Assembly (NCBI GenBank): GCA_947179485.1
Contig: OX359249.1
Coordinates: forward strand, 41,216,250 to 41,280,249
DNA: 64,000 bases
Direction of reading: 5' to 3'
From: Allacma fusca
Taxonomy: Eukaryota; Arthropoda; Collembola; Symphypleona; Sminthuridae
Part shown: one piece after another, positions 52,013 to 62,988 of the stretch
Position numbering within the stretch: position 1 is the stretch's first letter
Layout: each line of letters starts with the position of its first letter
Position numbers and translations under genes: made by a program
The notes under the pieces: model-generated
The model's database searches: none
The model's input: only the letters and a program-made list of their open reading frames with translations
Told to the model about the DNA's origin: nothing

Positions 52013-53590
52013 TTATACTTTCTTGACGATTTGAATTACGTCTTCGTCATTTAATTCGTGGTCCTTTCCAACTTTCTGAGGTTGATGCTTGACAGATGAT
52101 CCCCAAGTGAGAGCATATTTAAATTCCTTGATAATAGTACGATGCAATTTGTTACAAAAATCTTCAACAGTTTTGTGATCCGATGAAAGAACCACGGGAG
52201 AGTTATAGTCCGGTAACTGTCCCTTCGGTTTCGTATATATTCGAACAAGCTTGAGGTACTCCCACATTTTCTCCAGCAAATCATCAAAGTTCCATTTGTG
52301 GTGGGCAGAAATGGGTACACAATGTGGGATCTTGTAGATAATATCCAGTTCCTCAATGCTAATCTGATCAATTTTGTTTAGAAGGTAAATACAGGGAACG
52401 TAGATACGATTCCCTTCCACAACATCGATCAAATCATCGCTAGTAGCATCATAGCGCAATGTAATATCAGCATTGTGAATCCTGTACTCACTCAGAATTG
52501 ATTTCACAGTGTCCAAGTCCAATTCAGATTGCTGTACCTAGAAATTAATGCCAATGAATTTTATCAGTAATTTCATTATCCCAGCACCATCCTGTCTTCA
52601 TTTATCATTTATGGTACACATTTAAACATTCTTACCATAGTTTGAAGATTTATACCACCCTTGTCTTTCCTTCTGAAGACAATATTCGGAGGTTGCTTAT
52701 TCAGTCGAAGTCCAAATCCTTCTAATTCCCTTTCAATAATTTTCTTGTGAACCAAGGGTTTCAGAACATCCAAAACAATGAATATAAGACTGCAAGTACG
52801 AGCTACAGCAATTACTTGCCGACCTCGACCCTTTCCGTCCTTAGCTCCTTCAATAATTCCAGGAAGATCCAGTAACTACAGATAGCCCATAATTGTCCAC
52901 ATTAAAAACCCACGATCAAAAACAATAATAACTACGGAGTCAAATTCGTAATTCAAGAACTTTCGCAAACCTGAATTTTAGCCCCTTTGTACTTGATGCA
53001 CCCTGGAACAGTTGTAAGAGTCGTGAATTCATAAGCAGCTACTTCAGAGTAAACACCAGCAAGATTGCTTAGTAACGTCGATTTGCCAACCGAAGGAAAC
53101 CCTACAGCCGAAACCCAAATAAATTAAAGCAGGAGTCCAGCATGAACAATTAAAACCACTATCAGATGCCGTATCTCTAGATGCTTATTCTATAACATAC
53201 AGCGCATAGATCATCAACCATCGACCATGTGCATACACTCGACGCGACACATTAACTTACCCACAAACCCAATTCGGGCATCTCCTGTTTTAGCTACATC
53301 AAAACCTTCTCCCGCTGCAGCGCCACCACCTTTAGGAGTTATTAACTCTCTTCTTAATTTCGCCAATCGGGCCTTGAGCAGTCCTAAATGTCCCGCAGTT
53401 GCTTTATTTTTCTGCGTCCGGGCCATCTGATAGGTCAAAGGGATATATGGAAATATTAGACCACTTCATCAAGCAGATTACATAGCAATGTGGCAAAATC
53501 TAATATTGAAGTTACCAATGCAATGCTCACAAAATCTTATAATATTACCTCGGCCTCAATTTGGGCGATTTTTTCAAGAACTGTACTCAT
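52013..53590 (-). CDS. DRG1: Developmentally regulated GTP-binding protein 1
   Basis: Five exons, 53590-53549, 53426-53261, 53101-52971, 52875-52636 and 52537-52013, total 367 aa, the same length as the human protein. DRG1 is a cytosolic Obg-superfamily GTPase that works with DFRP1/ZC3H15 and helps ribosomes resume stalled translation. Motifs in order: N-terminal helical region ([30 protein letters not shown]), P-loop [12 protein letters not shown]2 region [11 protein letters not shown]3 [16 protein letters not shown], the S5D2L insertion, G4 NKID, G5 ISAHHKWN, and a TGS domain ([45 protein letters not shown]). All G motifs look functional. The very short first exon is fixed by the conserved [14 protein letters not shown] start. 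Confidence 0.96.
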
Positions 53591-54780
53591 TTTGTCAAAA
53601 CGTCCTTCGGACCAACTAACTCCAGAAATTCAATCTTATTTAGTTTTTTAAAAATTATTTCCACACAAGTAACAGTTGTCACAATAACTCAACCACCGTC
53701 TCGGGCGAATGTCGCACTCTGATCGTGCGTCCGCTGCCGCTGTGTATGCTGCGGCGGCTTAATTTATGGGATGTACAAATTAACCCTTCCCGCCTCACAG
53801 AACCCAAAATCCTGTTTGAAGACCTGGCAGTATGTAGTCCTCTTCTTCTCTGATTGTGAGTCTTGTCTTGTTCCCAATTCCAAGGACAATTTAATGAGGC
53901 AAAATAGTATGGAGCCGCTATCAAGCCAGTGCTACCTGAACTGATAACAGTATATTTTAATCATATTAAAACATTTTTTGTAAATTATGCTATGTAATTA
54001 TACCTAGCGTAACTAAATATCATGCAGCATAATTTTATTGGAAACAAGGCCCGTGTCATTAATCCGATACTGAAAATCAAGAATAACTCACAACCACAAC
54101 CAGTGTGGGCAGAATTGAAATGTTTCCAACGAACATTGAATTTTTTTATTGTCAAATAATGGAAATGCTGGGAATTTCCCAAGTATATTCAACAATATGA
54201 CACCCCAGCCGCATTCATTATTTCCTGGAATTCACATAATGTGAAAGTCCATCGTTGATTTACTCCTGATTGGCGATGCAATTGGACAAGCACTGAAAAA
54301 CCTAACACGAGGCAATTAAAAAAGATAACCAGTGGCGGAAATTGGGGTGAATATCCTAGAACAGTCCATTATTAACAGTACTTAATAGCAAGGAATACAA
54401 ACAATGGATACGTTGGATGTTGTTATGCCCAAGCTCCTTAGAGAAATTTGATGGGATTTTAGAAGACCAGCTCGAGTCGTGTATTTAATAGCTTCACAAT
54501 TTTATTACAAAAAATAGTGGAAATAGATTTTTCCGGAGGAGCCCTTCAGGACTATAAATTACATTAAGTCATGAAAAATGTATGGATAAAAGTTTAGAGA
54601 CTAACGATTCTGATCATAATGAGTGTCGTATAATCATACCGACAAATTGAACGCAACATTTGCATATGATATACAATCATATAAAAATTGACCACAAGGA
54701 AAATTTAAATAGTATATTGTAAGCAATAACATCAGGATACAGTAAATTCAGTTATTTTCGAGAAGGTAAACATGATGGTC
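53591..54780. other. Intergenic between DRG1 and MED15
   Basis: DRG1 promoter side on the left and MED15 3' UTR on the right. An open frame at 53679-53924 on the minus strand shows no family motif. Nothing else recognised. Confidence 0.5.
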
Positions 54781-57700
54781 TTAAAGTCCCAGAGCAACGG
54801 TGCCACGGTTGACATGGACTGGTTTTTCACATTTAACATTTGGGTTGGATGCTTGTCGTACGCACATCTCCCACATTAATAAAAGTTCGATGACGCTATG
54901 ATTACGAGTCAAATGATGGAAGCGAGATTTGAATGCTCTAGCGACTGACGAAAGAAAAACTGTGGAACCTGCAAGTAACAATATCAAATATATAGATTGC
55001 AAAACTGGTTCTGGTATGGACGTGATAATTTACATTGAACGTTAAGAGCTATAAAAGATTAAGTGTCTTACTATAATCTCGATTTAAGTCAGTAACAACT
55101 GGAGGTTCGAATGGGTAATCGGACCTGACGCTGATTTTAAGAGGCGGAACCCGCGGAAGTCGAGGTTCATTTAAATTGCAACTTAATCTGCATATACCAC
55201 CACCTTTCCGTACTACTGAAACCTGTAAGATGTTGTACGTTATATGGTATTACATTAAACTATTTTTTGGTTTATCGGTATTAAACATTGAACTTATCAT
55301 TCACAACATTCACACCCCATTTTGGGACTCAATTAATGATTTATACATTAAACAAATCACAATGTTTCAAAAACGATCACAGTTCATCATACATGGAATC
55401 TCGAATCCAGTGTTCGTAGCTCTCGTTTCAGCAAGGGTGGCACATCATTTTCGGTCGATTCACTGTCGGAAGATCCCTCTTCTTCATACGGTTGGAATAA
55501 CGAACTGAAAATTTTCATAAATATAGCTGAGTATCACTGTCACAAGTAATTAAGCAAAACAAACTGATAAAAACCACTTCTATTATTTTAGATAACATAC
55601 ATAAAGGAATGTCCAGTTAGTGCCTCAACAGTGGGGCGAAAAGTTCGTAGAAGGGTGTGGCTAGACGACGGAGTTCGTAGTGCAGTATTTAAAGAATCCA
55701 TAACCTGCTGGAAAGGAGATACTTGACTTTGATCCTTCATGGGTGGGGGCTGTGGTGTAGGACCCAGCATGCCACCAGGGTCATTTTGTTGCTAAATTAA
55801 GAAAATCAATCACCGTTACGATAAAATCATTAAGAATACCGAGTTAAAGGTTATTTACTAAACTACAAGATTTTTCTAATATATACCCTCTCCATTTTCT
55901 TCAGTGCCACTTCGCACTTCAGGAGTATTTCCATGGAAACACGCTGATTAGGATTAGTGAGGATTTCCAGTAGTTTCTTCATTTTACTTGATTTTTCAAC
56001 ATCTACAGAGCAAAAAAGCTACATCAAGTCTCAAACGTGCTGAATACAATCACGAAGTGCTGTTACAACGGTATTCAGTTTTTTGTATAAAATGAAAACC
56101 GATGGTCAAATGATGCAATAATTTACCGTCATTTCCAATTTTAGCTATCATTCTTTGAAGAAGGTCGGTGTACTTGCGAAGTTCTTTAATCTTCTCGATG
56201 CACGCTTGATCTTCAGGATTTCTAGGGCTAGGAGTTGCCGGATTCATTAATGGTGTATTAAGAGACGGCCCAGGAGAAGGAACGCCTACCTGACCTAAGC
56301 GTTTTAAAAAAAACTTAATTCTCGTAAACTTTCAACCTAACAATAATGCTTAACCATATCCAATCGGTAACTGACTTTGATACGGGCGCATATTTCCAGA
56401 AGACATGACTGGGGCTGCCGGGCTTGGCATTAGAGTAGACTGAGCGGGAGAATTGGCGTATCCTGGATTTTGTGAACCTGGAGGACCTGGGGAAGGGGTT
56501 TGTACCATGCCTCCAGGGCCAGACTGCGTAGGCATGAACTGCGATGGAGTCACACGACTCATCATTGGTCCGGCAGGACTATATTGGTTTGACATAACGA
56601 CGGAATCCACCTTAACAATAATATATTTTGTCTATCACATATTCCACTTCTCACAAGTAAATTTTTAACAATATTCAATTATATTCTGAGCATACACACT
56701 ATTGTTTCACTACCTAGATGTAAATTTAACTATGTATATTTGCATACAAACGGTATTGTAATTGCATTCGCATTGATTTTATGGACAATAAACTCACTAA
56801 CTAATTAATAGCTTGCATGTCCACTCCAAATTGGTTCTGATTAGCTGAAGGCTATGTTGAAATTAGCTTTTGTAATTAAATCAACTCACATTTGGAGCCC
56901 GGTGCATTCCACGTGGAGCAGGTTGTTGTTTAGCTAAATTTGACAACTGATTAGCCATAGGTGCCTGACCCATTCGATTTCCTAAAGTGCGTGTAGGCAT
57001 CACTGTGTATTTCAAAATTCACAAATTAAATAATTTTGATCACGAATACTTTACGGCTTCAAATATACCGAATTGTAAATAGAGAAATTAATTCTATTGA
57101 AGAAATAGGTGTTTACTTTGCTGAGACTGCTGCGAATTCATCATGTTCTGCAAGTTAGGGTTGGGTATTTGACCTGGCATTTGTACATTGTGCATCTGCT
57201 GACCAGGCTGCATCTGAACACTTCTCATCTGATTATCTCCAGGCATTTGTGCATTTCCCATCTGTTGGTTAACCATTTGAGGTGAACCTAACTGCGGATT
57301 TCCCATTTGAGAATTTCCCATCTGGACATTTCCCAACTGTGAATTCGGAAGTTGTACATTGCCCATTTGAGAGTTCTGCATTTGGACGTTTCCCATTGGA
57401 ACTACGTTCATTTGTGCACTTCTCATATGATCCTGAAGCTGAGCATTCTGCATTTGAATGTTCTGCATTTGTTGTACACTTTGTATTTGCTGGTTCTGCA
57501 TTTGAGAGTTTTGAATTTGTTGGGCATTCTGTATTTGCTGATTATGCATCTGCTGATTCTGAAGTTGGGCATTCTGTAGCTGAACATTCTGAAGTTGAGA
57601 GTTTTGTAGCTGGGCGGAATTCATCATTTGTTGATTCTGTAGTTGGACATTACCCATCTGAGAATTCTGCATTTGACCCGGTTGAAGTTGAGAATTCTGC

Positions 57701-59500
57701 ATCTGAACATTTTGCATTTGCGCTTGTTGGATGAAATTTTGCTGATTGATCATTTGAGTTTGCGGATTTGGCTGGGAATTCATTTGATGCTGGTGCTGCT
57801 GCTGTTGAGATAGTCCTCCACCTTGCATCATCGGCGGGCCTGATGACATCTGAACCATGCCAGGTTGATTCATCATGCCTATCCCACCCATTTGATTTAA
57901 CTGGGTCATCATACCTATATTTTGCTGAGCGCCGCTCATTTGTCCCATTCCCGCATTTCCCACTAAAAAAGGTACAAAAATACCGACATACATTATATAT
58001 GCTTGTAATTTGCGAAAATATTAATGGTATGGAAGAATTAAAAAATTATATTCCTTATCCAAGAAAACTAGAAAACAAGTTCACACTATGAGAGTTTCAA
58101 TAGTTTAGGAATCTGTTCAAACTGAACTGACTTCTTGAATTTTTACAGATATACAGCAAATACCATGCTCCGTGTACGAATTAAAACAATCAAGTCTAAT
58201 TGAATAATATTTGGTGCACATCGTCTTTAATGGCCAAAATTATGTACGACTTGCAGGTCTACCACTAGAACGTATTGATGTGAAGCAGGGTTTGTTTTGC
58301 AACGGAATCGGAAAATGATGCAAATGTTTATACTGTATTGCATCATCAAATCATACCCTTTATTCTAGGTACATAAAAAGTCGATGAATGGTAAATTACT
58401 ACACACAGCAAACCAAAAGAAATCAGTGACCGTATAAGTTTCGATCACTTACAAGTAATAATAATAGTAAACAACCAAATTTAAATTCCTCCCGTTGTTT
58501 CAATTACTAATGGCAAACTTCAAACTAGATTACACACGTGCCATACATTTTACCTGCCTATTCTATCATTTTTCTATAAAAAAAATCTAAATAATTACGA
58601 GTGTCTTACATGTCTCCTTGTTTGGAGAAAATTGATATACATACTAAACTCATTTACTATACTAGTAAATTATTGCGGAAGCAAATTTCATTCAAATTTC
58701 AGCAAAACGTGTTTCCTGCATTAACTTGGAGTATTATATGGAGTTCAAAAAGCAGTCCGAAATAAATATAAAAAAATATAATTTAAACCGAAAAAAAATT
58801 AACAAAAAGAACTTGCACGGAAACTTCCTTTGACCTTGTGCGGGATTCTGCTGGCCCGTCATTCCAGGACCGGTTTTTTTCGAGCCCATTTCTTTTATAT
58901 GGATGATGAGTCGTGCCACAAAACTCATGTATTCATCCTGTCAACAAACACAAAATATAAGGTGCTACAATTATTTTATTTCCGATCAAACAAATTCTTT
59001 GTTCTTCAAGATTTCGAAGTATCAAATACTCAAATCGTGTATTACTCCAACTCTAGAACTAAATACGACGTAGACACATCTATACGGGAAAATATATTCA
59101 GTCATACTAAAGTAATTACATATATTTGTAAACAACTACAACGTCGTGACGTAACTTTCATAATGCTTCCGTAACAACTTTTGCAGTATCAATAATATTC
59201 ATTTACCTATTCATTTCATATATATTATCAACATTTTACCCTGCTCTTTGCTTTTGAAAAAACTTGATTCTCCATTTCCATTGCATTTTTGGTTGTCGGA
59301 GCTCCGCAAGCGATCACTGCTTCTTCTCTGTAAAAAGATTTTCAAAAGGCAATGCAGACAATTCAAGACTCACTCCAAATTGTTCCAAAACATGCAGATG
59401 ACGTGAAGCCCCATGGTCTTGAGGGAACTTACATTTTTCCTACCATCCCCTGTCGGAAGGCCTGGCTTCTCCAGTTGTTATCATCCGATGATGACATCAT
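54781..59500 (-). CDS. MED15: Mediator complex subunit 15 (ARC105)
   Basis: Minus-strand exons: 59500-59433, 59327-59240, 58937 to about 58825, 57961-57118, 57002-56890, 56616 to about 56357, 56299-56126, 56003-55888, 55793 to about 55604, 55504-55397, 55222-55072 and 54968-54781. MED15 is a Mediator tail subunit that receives activators such as SREBP and Smads through its KIX domain. The KIX domain spans exons 1-3: [54 protein letters not shown]. Exon 4 codes for a Gln/Asn/Met-rich region with a pentapeptide repeat, and later exons for Pro/Ser/Met-rich linkers. The conserved C-terminal MED15 domain follows: [43 protein letters not shown], then [17 protein letters not shown]. The end of exon 3 and its join to exon 4 do not agree in phase with any obvious donor, so a small exon may be missing between 58800 and 57970. 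Confidence 0.9.
57119..57961 (-). repeat. Coding minisatellite in MED15: 15-bp unit, MQNxQ pentapeptide
   Basis: Within exon 4, units such as [20 protein letters not shown] and MGNSQ follow one another for well over 100 residues, giving a 15-base periodicity in the DNA. Units differ by several bases, so the array is old or under coding constraint. Confidence 0.85.
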
Positions 59501-60302
59501 CTTGACACTAATTCTAAGTTATCAGTATGGAGGAAGAAGAATCAGAAATATTGTTTTAAACGGTAAGTCCGCTTGGCCTACCCTGGGACAAGGGATGAGT
59601 ATTTTAATATGTTTATTTTTGTTAAAACAGGTCCAATATTTCAGATGGGTGTATATCACTCCGTTACAGAGTATAGTACTTTCAAAATGACCTGTCTGCC
59701 GTAATTATATACAGTACTTGGAAGATGAATCCCACAAAATGATTTGACATTTATTTACCTAACCTAAAAGAGCTACAAAATACTGACACATAACGTTTAG
59801 CAACTATAAGTATATGTAAGTGACTATCTACTACTTGATCAACTTGAGTGAGAGTTCCTGGCCCAAAATTAAAATGACTGTGAACTGTGAGATATTTACG
59901 AATTAAATTCCCTTGTAAAATAATATCCTAATTAAAATTTGGTTGTCTTTGTATTGCAGAAAGGAATCAAAGGCGTCCACAACAAGACTGTAATGCGATG
60001 GAGTTTATTCGTGAGCACTGTTAAAGCAGAGCAGTAGATTTAATAGACGTTAGTTGTTATTAATATGTAAACCCTCCCGAGAGTTTCCCTTCCATTCGAA
60101 GCTGCCTCCTCTCCTTTTACTGTATATACACACACGATACCTATACTCAGAATAGTGCATGGAAATTATTACCAGAGGTGTGCGCCTAGCGAGCAGAGGG
60201 TAGACGTAACAGGGCATTCTATTTTAGCGTAGCTGTCAGGCGTCTGAAATCTGAAGCCTGTTGACAGAAACCCTTCTTGTAAAACAAAATATTTGGTCGG
60301 AC
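59501..60302. other. 5' flank of MED15
   Basis: No coding exon recognised. It includes the MED15 promoter side. The last eight bases (GGTCGGAC, 60295-60302) are the left target duplication of the adjoining transposon. Confidence 0.5.
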
Positions 60303-61213
60303 CAGACTTGGAAAACCTAAAAATACGGTTTTCGTTTGCTAGTCATACGTTTTTGGGAATTTGTTTTCGGTTTTTGTTTTTGTTTTCGGTTTTTCGAAAT
60401 ACGGTTTTTGGTTAAAACGGTTTTTGCTCAAAATAAATTCGGTTATACCGTTAATAACGGTATTCACAGCTTATTCAGCTTCAACGATATTCAGCTGTAA
60501 TATCTTTTTTCAATAATTTTGTAATGCATAATACATACTAAAAAAATCATACAAAATCATTTTCCCCTTTATATTCAAAATTCTTTGTTTCGGAGGAACA
60601 AAACTGCATTCAGGATTTCACCCTTTTTTCAGCTTCGTCTTTCATGGAGTCTTAAGATTTTCAGCATGATAACTCTTATTTATGATAAGAAGAATTAAAA
60701 CCATTCATTTTGAAAAATATACTATGAACTGCTGAACATCCGACATGAGATGAATTCTACAATTTCTATAAATTCGCTATAAAATTATACCCGAACTGTT
60801 GAATCACGACATTCCACTAAACATCGAGATGATTGATCCTCACTTTTTAATTTAAAATGTTGAAAAGCTGGACTGATTTTTAGTCAGCCCATCTTTGTAA
60901 ATACAATTTTAAAAGACAATAAACACTCAATTTAATATTTTCTGACGTAGCGTGCCGTCAAGCTGATTTTATTTGACGACCAGGAGAAAGCGTACTGGTC
61001 GATTTTATAGGTTTGCTTGAAAACGAAAAAAAAAACGTATTTTTTCCGTTTCTGTTATCGTTTCCGTTTTTAATTAAACGAGCTTATCGTTTGTTTTCGT
61101 TTAACCGAATTTTTGTTTATCGGTTTCCGTTTTAGTTATCAAAAACCGTTGGGCCAAATTTTCGGTTAATAACGTTTTTCAATAACGTTATCGGATAACG
61201 TTTTCCATGTCTG
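60303..61213. mobile_element. Non-autonomous hAT-type DNA transposon (911 bp)
   Basis: The left end reads CAGACTTGGAAAAC; the right end, read in reverse complement, is CAGACATGGAAAAC, a 14-bp terminal inverted repeat with one mismatch. The 8 bases outside each end are identical: GGTCGGAC at 60295-60302 and 61214-61221. CAG termini and an 8-bp target duplication are the marks of the hAT superfamily. No transposase frame is present, so the element is non-autonomous. Near both ends are clusters of degenerate GGTTTTTG / CGTTTTCG words (about 60325-60450 and 61025-61200), T-rich on the plus strand at both ends, which may be transposase-binding subterminal repeats. The perfect duplication suggests a fairly recent insertion. 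Confidence 0.88.
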
Positions 61214-62988
61214 GGTCGGACCAGGCAGGGTAACCGTATTTGGAGCTCTCAGTATTAAAAAATTAAAAATGAATGAAAGAGCACCTGATTGTGGGATTAA
61301 AAATTATCTATGGGAGACTCAGCAGCTCTCAAATAATATATATCGAGAGAATAGGTCAGATTTTCTGATACATGATCAGCAATAGTATATGTCCTTCTAA
61401 GTTCTGTGGTAATATGATTTTAGGATTGTTCATGAAATCTATGGGACTGACAATAAGATATTATGGAAATCGGTATCTCCAAACGGATTTTGATAGAAAT
61501 GGTCACACTGACACTGTATAAAAATAGTAGAGTAAGAATCCGAAGGAATTTTCGTCAGCAAACTTCTAGTTCTCGAGATGTGAGAGGAGCCTTTGACGCC
61601 AGTCATGTTCATTTTCATCTAAACTTGGCCGGCCAATTCAAGGACGGTTGATTTAACTATGTAGTTTGAAATTGACCTTATGGAGAAATGGCGAGTATAT
61701 AATGAGTATTGCTATTGCGGGCCCTTGTAGCTGGAAATAAACAGGACTGAAGATGGAGTTAAAGGAGTAGTACTTATTCATGGGAATAAGGAATTCCCTC
61801 TGGCAGGCTGTTTGGATGAGTAATTTATTGTAATTTGGAGGGGAGAAGGAAATACTTTCTGAAGACGCTTATTTATTGAATTTTCAGCATGAAAAATTGA
61901 CGGAGCAGCTTGTTCATGTTTATGGGATAAGGTATAGAATAGGGTGCATTCTTTGGTAGAGAATGTACATTCATTTCTTGTAGATATATCTATTATAAGT
62001 AATAAATTATACCTTTGATAATTGACAAGTATGTGATGCTATTTAAAGGTACACTGACGCTGGTAAGCATTAAAGAACGTTATGGGGGAAAACATTTCAA
62101 TGATTAGATTATTCATCTATTCAGCAAAAGTCACAACTCAAATGAGTAGAAAGAGTTTCATGAGCCTCCTTAATTGGAACTGATGCTTATTTTCTTCAAA
62201 ACGTGAGTATTGTTAATTTCGAGGGCTCAAAAGTGAACAAAGCCCAGAAATGGTGGGTCAAAAGTGTAAGAGACATTTAGACCCTTGGGTCATTTGCTAA
62301 CATAATTCAGGTAAGAATGTATGTTGAATCGTGGAATGATGAAGGTATATGATATCATAGAAAATCGTACTTTACTTGAGTTATATTATTTTTAAAGTCG
62401 AGACAGTAAGGATACTTCATTTAGACTTCGGGCCTTGTGGTACCCGCCATCCGACGATTCGTATTTCGGTTCATCAGCAATTTCTTGTCAAATTTTGGGG
62501 AGTATCTTTTTAAACAGAGTGAGCGGGGATGTTTTTTTCAATTCTAATCACAATTTAACCCATTTACTGGATTTAAGGTAACTCGCAGTCACTGTGTACA
62601 ACACAAGATGTCTAATACAGAGTCTAAACCATTCATGATTTTTGGTAAGTGATCAGCTAAAATAAATACGTTTCGTTTCAACTTCCAGCATTCCAACCAG
62701 TCGTATGAGACTTTTAAAGGTATAAGCGAGTGTAACATTTAAAACGGGAAGTAAATTAGGGAAGTAGGAATGCTGGTGCTGATAATGGTTGCATGTGGAC
62801 ATAGATGAAGACATCGAGTTTAAAATAATGTTACCTCATGATGAGTGACAATGACAAAATACATATATTACAGTTACAGAAGCTGCATTGCACGTAAATT
62901 ATTATTGTAGCTAATGAGCACGTAGCGATAGTTTAATGTGACCGTTGAGTTGTGAAAATGTTTGGAAAAATCTGGAGAAGACAGACGC
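61214..62988. other. Intergenic between transposons
   Basis: AT-rich sequence with no recognised gene. A frame at 61463-61651 has no motif. Bases 61214-61221 are the right target duplication of the preceding element. Confidence 0.45.

Noticed and set aside
57282-57734. 150-codon open frame on the plus strand
   Set aside because: Antisense of the MED15 pentapeptide repeat; its regular composition is a by-product of the 15-bp repeat.
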